A stretch of DNA of 64,000 bases from Bacteroidetes bacterium GWF2_38_335 (GTDB lineage: Bacteria > Bacteroidota > Bacteroidia > Bacteroidales > GWF2-38-335): positions 73,961 through 137,960 of the forward strand of contig MEOH01000009.1 of assembly GCA_001769535.1 (NCBI GenBank). The letters run 5' to 3'. Under the pieces are notes generated by a model. It was given only the letters and a program-made list of their open reading frames with translations, had not been told where the DNA came from and did not search any database. A program made the translations under genes and the position numbers. Position 1 is the stretch's first letter. The number at the start of each line of letters is the position of its first letter. This document shows positions 1 through 6,033 of the stretch, one piece after another.

Positions 1-44
1 TTTTTCAGAATGGTATTTGTTATTAGTTTGTTAATTGTACCCAA

Positions 45-170
45 CGTTTGGCGTTCAGGTTTTCTTTGGGCATAAAAACCGCTTAACCATACGCCGGTAG
101 TAAAGCTAATTAATTGCAGCGAACTTTCCAAACCGACGAGCGCCCAAATAAAATGCCAAGTTGTTATGTG
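45..170 (-). repeat. attC-like repeat R1, copy 1
   Basis: A stretch of about 96 bp (58-153) is almost identical to 2090-2185, with roughly six mismatches. Read on the minus strand, the copy runs from GCACATAACAACTTGGC at its start to GCCAAACG at 52-45, and the sequence diverges from copy 2 at the following TT. The start of the unit that contains the small membrane protein (TTATTTGC, 640-633) would complete an imperfect stem: GCACATAACAACTTGGC against GCCAAACG+TTATTTGC. That arrangement is what an integron attC site has. Both R1 copies keep a shared open frame (around GVWLSGFYAQRKP), but neither has a start codon of its own, so I do not call a gene. Repeat certain, attC role inferred. Confidence 0.7.
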
Positions 171-197
171 CAGATAATTTTTTTCAATTAATTATTT

Positions 198-536
198 TTA
201 AAGCATTTTAAATTGTGTAAAAAGTCCTAAAATAAGAATGCCTATAAATTCCACGATATGGATTATAATAAATAGTGTCAAACTTACTTTTAAATACCTT
301 TGCCAATATGATAGTTTTTTATTTTTTATAAAAGCAAAAATAAACGCATATATCATAGAAGTTAAAATATAGGCGAATGTTACTCCGATTAAACTTAGTA
401 GAAATGCTAAAAACAATGAATAGTCATCGCTTTTGTAATAAAGTAAAGTCTCTACTAATACTCCTAATAATCTTAGCGTTAAAGATATTTTTATTAGGTT
501 TTTATATATTTTAATTTCTTCAAAAAATGCTGTCAC
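198..536 (-). CDS. small integral membrane protein, unknown function
   Basis: 112 residues with about three hydrophobic segments (roughly 17-33, 40-67 and 84-108) separated by short charged loops, so it probably lies in the inner membrane. I recognise no family and assign no function. The start used is GTG at 536; an in-frame stop lies shortly upstream and no ATG is available near the N-terminus. The gene sits alone between two repeats: the P-type repeat copy at 641-706 on its 5' side and repeat R1 copy 1 on its 3' side. This fits a single-gene cassette of about 600 bp. Its codons are AT-rich like those of the neighbouring accessory genes. It is probably a real gene, but it could be a drifting remnant. 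Confidence 0.55.
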   Translation of the reverse strand: MTAFFEEIKIYKNLIKISLTLRLLGVLVETLLYYKSDDYSLFLAFLLSLIGVTFAYILTSMIYAFIFAFIKNKKLSYWQRYLKVSLTLFIIIHIVEFIGILILGLFTQFKML

Positions 537-640
537 AGTTAGTTTTTAATATGGTTATTAATCCGAAAAAAAACTTGAAAAAGTAAAAAAGCAATATTAA
601 GTCAATCACTATCACTTCATGTCTTTTAATTTGCAAATAA

Positions 641-706
641 CTATGTTACACCCCAACCTCACCCCCTCTTCCCCACAACCCGCTTAATAAACACCGATCC
701 CACCAT
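641..706 (-). repeat. attC-like repeat P, copy A (pqiA 3'-end copy)
   Basis: On the minus strand this copy repeats the last 15 codons, stop and trailer of the PqiA-like gene at 4240-5511. It reads MVGSVFIKRVVGKRG then TGA, against ...VVEKRG in the gene, with one silent and one replacement difference in the coding part. It ends in TAACATAG, after which TT starts unrelated sequence. Copies B (2834-2890) and C (4224-4287) break at exactly the same base. A duplicated gene end with a sharp common boundary is the signature of site-specific insertion. Confidence 0.75.
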
Positions 707-740
707 TTAAACCGGTCCGTTGTTGCCGTACTTGAATTTG

Positions 741-1096
741 TCATCGCTTAGATAAAAGTTCAAATAACGGTTGGTTAATATAGTAGTTTCCTGTCCCTAA
801 ATTTTCTTTTCTCAACAATCCGTCTTCTGACAGTTTGTTTAAATAGTTAGCGATATTGTTTCTTTCGAGGTTATTACAACTCCCTTATTCATTAACAACA
901 ACCATTCCTCTCTATACCATATTTTAAATGCAATTCGCTAATTTCCAATCTCGAGTTTTCATATGTATAAAATTTTTCAATTTCTTTACAAATGCAGGCT
1001 CTTTTGTAAAGAAAATCAAATTTTCTTATCAAAACATGCTTTCTTTGAATAAATTTTTCTGTTTGGTTATCATTTTGAGTTTCTAATTGCTTTTTT
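741..1096 (-). pseudogene. broken winged-helix protein, C-terminal remnant
   Basis: On the minus strand three consecutive reading frames join into one plausible protein end. The first runs from about 1096 to a stop at 892-894 and holds a charged helical stretch around YKRACICKEIEKFYTYE. A shift near 905-915 then gives EEWLLLMNKGVVITSKET, and a second shift near 860 leads into NYLNKLSEDGLLRKENLG and NYYINQPLFELLSKR, ending at TGA 741-743. The last part looks like the winged-helix tail found at the C-terminus of Fic-family proteins. There is no start codon and there are two frameshifts, so this is a remnant and not a working gene. It lies directly 5' of P-repeat copy A. The family assignment is tentative. 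Confidence 0.45.
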
Positions 1097-1099
1097 TAA

Positions 1100-1128
1100 C
1101 GTTTTGCGGGTAGCTGCTGTTATCGGTT
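1100..1128 (-). repeat. short attC-like end of the YwqK1 cassette
   Basis: Minus strand: AACCGATAAC (1128-1119), about 18 nt of spacer, then CG at the boundary before TTAAAAAAAGC. The 5' end of the same unit reads G^TTATCGGTT (2077-2068), the perfect 10-bp complement of AACCGATAAC. Joining both ends of the unit would therefore give a short palindromic site, as in a circular gene cassette. Confidence 0.5.
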
Positions 1129-1137
1129 GTTTTTATA

Positions 1138-2061
1138 TTATTTAATAGTATCAATTAACTGTCCATCTTTATATAATTCTTTTTCCTGTAATTTTCCGTT
1201 CTCATTATAATAATATCTAAATCCTTCTAAATAACCGTTTTGATAATTGCTTTTTAGTTTTAAAATTCCATTATTATACCATGTTAGCCATTCGCCTTCA
1301 GCCAAATCGTTTTTATAAAAATGATAAAATGATTTCTGCCCATTTTCAAACCAACCTTCACTTGTTCCTTCTCTTTTACCTTCCAACCAATTACTATTTT
1401 CTTTCATTTGTCCATTTTTAAAGAAAGAAATAAATTTTCCATGTTGAATACCATTTTTCCATTCTGAAAATTCTTCTACTTTTCCGTCTTCATACCAGCA
1501 TTTTTGAACTCCATTTACTAAATCATTTAAGTAAGAACCACTTACTTTAATTTGTCCTGATTCATAATATCGTCTAAAATAGCCAGTTCTATATTTTTCA
1601 TTTTCTAGATATGCTAAGTTTCCATTTTGGTAATAAGCTTGCCAAAGTCCAAAACACTCATGATTTTTTATAGTTCCTTTAAACCGAATTTCTCCTGTTT
1701 TGTAATATTCTAAATATTTTCCGTCTTGCAAGTAAATTGTCTCAAACTCATCAGATTTATTAAAAATTACATATCTGAGACATCTTCCGGATTTATCAAA
1801 AACTTTAATAGTATCAATATATTTGTTTTCTTTAATTTTCCCTTTCTCGTATATTTCTCCAGTTGAATAAAACAGCGTGTAGTCTCCAGTTCCAGCGGTT
1901 GTGTTATTATAAACTGGAATCCAACTTCCTACTCCAGTTGATTTATCCACAAACCAAGCCCATCTTTCATTTCTTTTTGATTGATCATTAATATTATCTT
2001 TTTGATGACAAGAAAAAAAGAAAATAATCAATAATATAAGAAAATTTAAGATCTTTTTCAT
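1138..2061 (-). CDS. MORN-repeat lipoprotein, YwqK-family antitoxin-like
   Basis: 307 residues. It begins with a lipoprotein signal peptide (MKKILNFLILLIIFFFSC, lipid cysteine at about 18). The rest is a ladder of MORN-variant repeats of about 23 residues (forms such as YYESGQIKVSG, WYEDGKVEEFS, WFENGQKSFYH). These are typical of the YwqK family, named after the Bacillus subtilis antitoxin of the YwqJ DNase; many members are simply surface proteins of unknown role. The start is ATG 2061. A longer frame to 2196 would translate repeat R1 and would put 45 residues before the signal peptide, so I reject it. No toxin partner is adjacent. It is flanked by 10-bp complementary ends (1119-1128 and 2068-2077), as expected for a mobile cassette. 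Family clear; role inferred. Confidence 0.75.
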   Translation of the reverse strand: MKKILNFLILLIIFFFSCHQKDNINDQSKRNERWAWFVDKSTGVGSWIPVYNNTTAGTGDYTLFYSTGEIYEKGKIKENKYIDTIKVFDKSGRCLRYVIFNKSDEFETIYLQDGKYLEYYKTGEIRFKGTIKNHECFGLWQAYYQNGNLAYLENEKYRTGYFRRYYESGQIKVSGSYLNDLVNGVQKCWYEDGKVEEFSEWKNGIQHGKFISFFKNGQMKENSNWLEGKREGTSEGWFENGQKSFYHFYKNDLAEGEWLTWYNNGILKLKSNYQNGYLEGFRYYYNENGKLQEKELYKDGQLIDTIK

Positions 2062-2076
2062 TTTAATAACCGATAA

Positions 2077-2200
2077 CGTTCCGCGTGTTGGTTTTCTTTG
2101 GGCATAAAAACCGCTTAACCATACGCCGGTAGTAAAGCTAATTAATTGCCTTGAACTTTCCAAACCGACGGGCAACCAAATAAAAATAAAACGCAATTAC
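2077..2200 (-). repeat. attC-like repeat R1, copy 2
   Basis: Second copy of R1 (core 2090-2185). On the minus strand it starts at the toxin stop codon (GGTAATTGCG, 2200-2191) and ends CGCGGAACG before TT. The outer parts differ from copy 1 while the core is conserved. This is the pattern expected of attC sites, whose ends follow the cassette and not the core. The start of the toxin-antitoxin unit (TTAAAAAAAGC) could pair TAATTGCG with CGC-GG-AA-CG-TTA using unpaired extra bases. Confidence 0.65.
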
Positions 2201-2509
2201 CGGCCGGGTTTCCTTTTTGGATTATTAATTTTTTTGGGATCTTGTCTGGAGTCAAATACATCAGTTATTAATATTCCTTCACGAACATATTTATAAATAA
2301 TCTTATAATTTCCAGATACTAAATATCGATGACCTTCGTTAAGTTTTTTTAGAGTTTCTTCCAGTTGCCCGGAATTTGGGTGTTTAATTAATTGTCTTGT
2401 TGAAGTAAAAACACTTTTTTTAATTTTTATTGCAATATTTTCATTTGCGGCCTCTTTGTAATATGTCCTTAAGGGTTTCAGAAGCAAAATCAGACCAAAT
2501 GATTTTCAT
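2197..2509 (-). pseudogene. RelE/ParE-family toxin, frameshifted
   Basis: Two frames carry the two parts of one toxin. ATG at 2509 opens MKIIWSDFASETLKDI, a typical RelE/ParE N-terminus, but this frame stops near 2441. The second frame continues as YYKEAANENIAIKIKKSV and through KLNEGHRYLVSGNYKIIYK and ILITDVFDSRQDPKK, the usual core beta-sheet and C-terminus, ending at 2197. The switch lies at about 2455-2465 and looks like a one- or two-base change. ATG 2509 follows the antitoxin stop by four bases, which confirms it as the original start. If the base calls are right the ribonuclease/gyrase-type toxin is dead. A sequencing error is the main alternative. Confidence 0.75.
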
Positions 2510-2513
2510 AATA

Positions 2514-2750
2514 TTACCAATTTTCTGATTCTATTTCTAATTGTTCTTGAGTCTTCACTTTCCCGGCAACATAATCTTTGTTTGATTTTTCTGCTCTTTC
2601 GATTAATTGTTTCTGAGTAAAAGGTTTTAAAACTCGCTTTCCCTTTTTACTACTCTTAAGAATCGTTTCTTCAATTTTATTAAATAAATTTTCGTCTTGA
2701 ATGTTTATCAAGTATTGGATTGCGTTAAGTTTTCTGGTTTGTAAGTCCAT
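2514..2750 (-). CDS. antitoxin of a RelE/ParE-type module
   Basis: 78 residues, starting at ATG 2750 (MDLQTRKLNAIQYLINIQ). The frame is open further upstream, but the typical family start is this methionine. N-terminal helices (DENLFNKIEETILK) are followed by a basic linker (SSKKGKRVLKPFTQ) and a helical, acidic C-terminal tail (ERAEKSNKDYVAGK... ESENW). That is the usual layout of small Bacteroidota antitoxins encoded just before RelE/ParE toxins: a dimerising front part and a tail that wraps the toxin. The toxin gene starts four bases after this stop but is frameshifted, so the antitoxin may now be an orphan. A -7-like TATTTTTG lies upstream (2774-2767 on the minus strand). Confidence 0.75.
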   Translation of the reverse strand: MDLQTRKLNAIQYLINIQDENLFNKIEETILKSSKKGKRVLKPFTQKQLIERAEKSNKDYVAGKVKTQEQLEIESENW

Positions 2751-2796
2751 AACAAATATTTTTATACAAAAATACGACAATATTTGCTTTTTTTAA

Positions 2797-2833
2797 CGAT
2801 AATCTTCGGGTTTTGTTCCAACCTTGCCGGTAA
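2797..2833 (-). other. 37-nt spacer between two attC-like boundaries
   Basis: This short stretch lies between the boundary that ends P-repeat copy B (TAACATAG^TTACCGG) and a second G^TT boundary (ATCG^TTAAAAAAAGC) at 2797/2796. The same TTAAAAAAAGCAA also follows the boundary at 1100/1099. It contains no gene. It may be an empty or collapsed cassette. Confidence 0.35.
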
Positions 2834-2915
2834 CTATGTTATATCCCAACCCCACCTCCACAACCCGCTTAATAAAAACGGTACAACCATTGAAACCGGC
2901 ATGCAGGCAGTTAGG
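2834..2915 (-). repeat. attC-like repeat P, copy B
   Basis: A diverged copy of the PqiA-like gene end (2834-2890; it retains TTATTAAGCGGGTTGTGG and TAACATAG but has lost one base, so the coding frame is broken). CCTAACTGCC at 2915-2906 can pair with AGTTAGG at 4225-4219, the start of the unit holding the second YwqK gene. Together these match the outer arms of an attC site for that unit. Confidence 0.65.
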
Positions 2916-2924
2916 TTCAGCGCA

Positions 2925-3077
2925 TTATTTTTTCAGAATCTCAATTAATTCACTATTAATATATAATGTTTCCCGTCCGACTTTATATGATTTCAAAACT
3001 TCGATGTTCTCAAGTTCTTTCAGATACCTGGATGCTGCTTTTCTTTCAACTTTTAATCTTTTTGTCCCATGTTTTCT
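2925..3077 (-). pseudogene. Fic-family C-terminal winged-helix remnant
   Basis: About 50 codons without a start on the minus strand, ending at TAA 2925-2927: KVERKAASRYLKELENIEVL followed by KSYKVGRETLYINSELIEILKK. This matches the C-terminal winged helix of Fic/DOC AMP-transferase proteins in Bacteroidota, which typically end in a ...KVGRE-x-YIN motif. The catalytic Fic core (HPFxxGNGR) is absent. An in-frame stop at 3078-3080 coincides with the edge of a palindrome. It is a truncated remnant, positioned directly before P-repeat copy B exactly as the other winged-helix remnant lies before copy A. Confidence 0.55.
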
Positions 3078-3114
3078 TTATATGTACCAAAAAAAGCATT
3101 TTTGGTACATATAA
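3078..3114. repeat. perfect 16-bp inverted repeat with 5-nt loop
   Basis: TTATATGTACCAAAAA, loop AAGCA, then TTTTTGGTACATATAA. The arms match perfectly over 16 bp. No T-run follows on either strand, so it does not look like a terminator. It could be an operator or a protein-binding or recombination site. It lies between the second YwqK gene and the Fic remnant; the region 3115-3293 holds nothing else that I recognise. Confidence 0.7.
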
Positions 3115-3293
3115 GCAAGTATATGGGATTTTTTCTCGCATTTTGTTCAATGTTTTGGGGTTACCAAAAGCAAGGGTTTTTATCAGTGAACTTCATTTGA
3201 AAGATTGCATATAAGATATTCACTTTTCAGTCTGCCGGAGGAAGGAGGTACTGCTTTTTGGCAGGTGCTGAAATATGCAGATTTTAGTATGGG

Positions 3294-4202
3294 TTAAAAA
3301 GGCACAAATTCAGTTTTTTTATTCGATATTTCCCCTTTAGAATTAATGTCATAAATAATGTCGTAAACAGAATAACATTTTTCATAATTATCGATAATTA
3401 AGCAGGCAGTTCTTAAAGAATATCTTCCTGTTTTATTTGTTAAAAATGGAATAGTAAAAATTGAAGTGTCTAGTTGCAATCTCACAGAAGAGTTTGGTGT
3501 TAAATTAATAGTGTCTAAGTTAATAATCGAATTATAAGCATATGAAAAATCTATAAATTCAAAAGATTTATTTCTAATCATTAAATCTATAACAAATTCA
3601 AAATTGCCATCCTTGTTTTTGACAATTGTATCTCTAAAATAGTTATAAGCATTTTTAAGTTTTCCAAGACTGTCGTATTCATTTGAAAAGCATAAAAAAC
3701 CATTTGAATATGCCATATATTTTTTTTGCGTACCATTATCAAAATAATATTTAAAAATACCATTTTTGACATTTTTTGAAAACCCCCCAGAAAAAATTAA
3801 AACACCTTTATTACTCCATTCTTTTAGTAAACCATTCCTTAAATTATACTTAAAATTAGATTTTTGAATTATTTGACCATTAGGATAGTAAATATTAAAT
3901 TCACCATGTTTTTGACCTTTTAAAAAATTACCGGTTTGATATATGGTTCCATCTTCATAATAAATTGTTCCTTTCCCATGTCTTTTGCCATATTTGTAAT
4001 GTGTCCTGGCGGTAACCTGGTTTATTGTATCAATTAATATTCCTGTAAATGCTTCACCCTGATAATAAACAATACTGTCAATTATTACTACATCCTCATC
4101 TTCTTTGAACAACTCCTTTGTCTCTGGTTTGTTGTAATTTGAACAGCTAATGTGAAAAATAATAAACCAAATAAAAAAAAGTATTTTAAGATATAACTTC
4201 AT
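3294..4202 (-). CDS. MORN-repeat lipoprotein, YwqK-family antitoxin-like (second copy)
   Basis: 302 residues. A signal peptide with lipobox (IIFHISC, lipid cysteine at about 20) is followed by five or six MORN-variant repeats between about 75 and 190 (forms such as YEDGTIYQTGNF, YPNGQIIQKSNF, YFDNGTQKKYMAY). The C-terminal third (about 195-302) has no MORN pattern and looks like a beta-rich domain I cannot name. Start ATG 4202. It is only distantly similar to the other YwqK-like lipoprotein at 1138-2061, so it is not a recent duplicate. The gene starts 16 bases after the sequence G^TTAGGC, which fits the integron core-site form GTTRRRY. Antitoxin/immunity role is possible by family but no toxin is nearby. 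Confidence 0.72.
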   Translation of the reverse strand: MKLYLKILFFIWFIIFHISCSNYNKPETKELFKEDEDVVIIDSIVYYQGEAFTGILIDTINQVTARTHYKYGKRHGKGTIYYEDGTIYQTGNFLKGQKHGEFNIYYPNGQIIQKSNFKYNLRNGLLKEWSNKGVLIFSGGFSKNVKNGIFKYYFDNGTQKKYMAYSNGFLCFSNEYDSLGKLKNAYNYFRDTIVKNKDGNFEFVIDLMIRNKSFEFIDFSYAYNSIINLDTINLTPNSSVRLQLDTSIFTIPFLTNKTGRYSLRTACLIIDNYEKCYSVYDIIYDINSKGEISNKKTEFVPF

Positions 4203-4223
4203 CTGTACTTATTTTGTGCCTAA

Positions 4224-4287
4224 CTATGTTACAACCCAATCACCCCCTCTTCTCCACAACCCGCTTAATAAACACCGACCCCACCAT
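4224..4287 (-). repeat. attC-like repeat P, copy C (at the PqiA-like gene end)
   Basis: This is the third P copy. It covers codons 409-423, the TGA stop and the trailer of the PqiA-like gene and ends TAACATAG^TTAGGC. Here the repeat is part of an intact reading frame, so this is either the original insertion site or a site that replaced the gene's tail. Confidence 0.7.
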
Positions 4288-5511
4288 CGAAATCAGCACA
4301 TAAGCAACAAAGAAATAAAACCCCGTATCGGTGCTCGACTGCTCGGTGTTTAGGGTGGTTTTTAAATTCTCTATTCTTTCAATGCCCTGCATCTGCTCCG
4401 AAATGATGCCCTGGTAACCCAGGGTGGCAAGGAAAATGGCTACCACAAACACGTCGGCCATTGACCACTTGCCAATGTGCATGACAATGCCCTTAAGTAT
4501 TTTGCTTTGTGCGGCTTTTTCAGAATACAGGATCAGCAGTGAGCTGATGAGCTTGGTAAACGGAGTAAGCACACTGAAAGCAAATATCATGACGGCCACA
4601 AAAATATTGTTGTAAAATAAAATCACCACAATATCAAAAATGGATTTGGACCTGAAATAAACAAACTGGTTCTCGAACGAAATGGTCTCCCCGAGAAAAG
4701 TAAACTGCAAATCCTCTATTTTGGCATTGATCTCGATCATCGGCAAAAGCACCCCGAGTACCAGACAAACCATGCTGAACACAATGGAGTCAAACAGAAT
4801 GATTTTTCCATAATTTTCCAGTCCGCGGTAAAAAATAAAAGCATATGCAAAATACAACAGAGCCAGTGCCACGAACAAATACAGATACAGCTTCAGTGTT
4901 TCCGCTTCTTTCTCATAATTTTCAAGCACCACCGCTTCTTTTTCAATACAATCGGGCGTATAGGTGGACGACTCCCTGTTGCTGGTGAGGTTTTCATTGA
5001 TGGCATCGTTCACCCCGGTCTTGATCATATCCTTGATCACCGTGTCATTGTCCCTGATTTTTTCAAGAAGATACGCTTCCAGCACCTGCAAAATAAGATC
5101 CAGTCCTTTTTGTGATAAATAATCCGAACCACTCGAAAAAAAGTTGCTGAGGGCATTAATACCGCGGCTAAAAAAATTACCACTGGTGTTGTTATAGGCA
5201 TCAATAAGCGAATCGGAAATGCTGATGTTGCGCACATCCTTGGTCATGGAACGGTAGCACGAGTCAACGTAATCAACCAGCTGCTCCGACTGAATATTGA
5301 TATCAAGGGAATCAATCCTTCCGTTGATGATCTGAATTACTTTGCACTTCCATTCATTGGGATTGAAAACGCCTCTGCTCACATCAAAAAATACTGCGTT
5401 TTGTTCTTTTTTGTCCTGAATCTTCATGGAATTGTCATAAATCATCCACGAAAACCATACAATGGCTGCGAAAAACAAAACCCTGATGATATGTACAACT
5501 GTCTTTTTCAA
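4240..5511 (-). CDS. PqiA-like multi-pass inner-membrane protein
   Basis: 423 residues. One transmembrane helix near the N-terminus (about 8-26) precedes a large soluble region (about 30-200, probably periplasmic). About five to six helices follow (from about 205 to the end). The part from about 290 to 385 carries the PqiA-domain signature FSVLTPFTKLISSLLILYS and GKWSMADVFVVAIFLATLG. PqiA proteins (paraquat-inducible) work with MCE-type proteins in envelope lipid transport in proteobacteria; no MCE gene is next to this one. The start is TTG 5511, directly after an in-frame TAA, with no nearby ATG. It follows the small membrane protein by nine bases, so they are probably cotranscribed. Its last 15 codons are inside repeat P. 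The soluble N-terminal insert is unusual for PqiA. Confidence 0.7.
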   Translation of the reverse strand: MKKTVVHIIRVLFFAAIVWFSWMIYDNSMKIQDKKEQNAVFFDVSRGVFNPNEWKCKVIQIINGRIDSLDINIQSEQLVDYVDSCYRSMTKDVRNISISDSLIDAYNNTSGNFFSRGINALSNFFSSGSDYLSQKGLDLILQVLEAYLLEKIRDNDTVIKDMIKTGVNDAINENLTSNRESSTYTPDCIEKEAVVLENYEKEAETLKLYLYLFVALALLYFAYAFIFYRGLENYGKIILFDSIVFSMVCLVLGVLLPMIEINAKIEDLQFTFLGETISFENQFVYFRSKSIFDIVVILFYNNIFVAVMIFAFSVLTPFTKLISSLLILYSEKAAQSKILKGIVMHIGKWSMADVFVVAIFLATLGYQGIISEQMQGIERIENLKTTLNTEQSSTDTGFYFFVAYVLISMVGSVFIKRVVEKRG

Positions 5512-5520
5512 TTAAAAAAT

Positions 5521-6030
5521 TTATTGTTTCTTACAGCACGGAATGCTTTTAAAAGCATAAAAGATAATCACAATCAGACCCAGAAAACACAATCCTGCCG
5601 TCGGTTGCGCCATCCACCACAAAGATTCCCTGGCCGCTTCATGGTTTCCCGAAGTGGGCGCAATGACCGAGGCCACCGTCCAGTAAACAGGATATCCCAG
5701 CGAGCCGATGCTTACTGCAAGTCCGGTATAAAACTTCAGCTTTCCGGGCATCTGCAAAAACGACAAAACAATGATCAGCAGCAGCGATATGGGACCCAGT
5801 CCCAGAGCGTGGGTATGTGCGTGCTTCAAAAATTCCCATGCTTTCGAAACCGTTTTGTCCAGAAGCGCGGTATCGCCTTTGTACGTCTCGTCGAGCACTG
5901 TTTCGGCGCGGCTCCTGTAGTTTTCCTTGATGTCTTCCTCAAATGCCCCGAAAATTATTCCGAGGGTAAATCCGTAGAGAATGATGAACAGACTGATGAT
6001 CAGTCCCGTTTTTAAATGACTCAGATCCAT
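5521..6030 (-). CDS. four-helix membrane protein with HAHTHALG motif, unknown
   Basis: 169 residues with four predicted membrane helices (about 8-28, 75-93, 100-122 and 140-160). A conserved-looking histidine cluster, KHAHTHALGLGP, stands at the start of helix 2, and CCKKQ ends the protein. Histidines at a membrane edge suggest a metal or haem ligand, but that is speculation; I do not recognise a named family. Start ATG 6030, three bases after the phosphoglycerate kinase stop, and the PqiA-like gene begins nine bases after its own stop. The three genes therefore form one apparent operon. The link between a glycolytic enzyme and two membrane proteins has no obvious explanation. Confidence 0.65.
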   Translation of the reverse strand: MDLSHLKTGLIISLFIILYGFTLGIIFGAFEEDIKENYRSRAETVLDETYKGDTALLDKTVSKAWEFLKHAHTHALGLGPISLLLIIVLSFLQMPGKLKFYTGLAVSIGSLGYPVYWTVASVIAPTSGNHEAARESLWWMAQPTAGLCFLGLIVIIFYAFKSIPCCKKQ

Positions 6031-6033
6031 AGT

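Noticed and set aside
45-190. Open frame on the minus strand through repeat R1 copy 1 that runs toward the window edge (around GVWLSGFYAQRKP).
   Set aside because: It has no start codon after the upstream stop, and the second copy of the repeat is joined to other sequence. It is better explained as repeat than as a gene.
2062-2196. An N-terminal extension of the YwqK1 lipoprotein by 45 residues.
   Set aside because: The extension translates repeat R1, and it would put the signal peptide inside the protein.
2824-3214. Two plus-strand frames overlapping the Fic remnant.
   Set aside because: They read backwards across a recognisable minus-strand coding remnant and the P repeat; no protein-like features.
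5401-6015. A 204-codon plus-strand frame.
   Set aside because: It is antisense to two membrane protein genes with clear hydrophobic helices and has no domain features.
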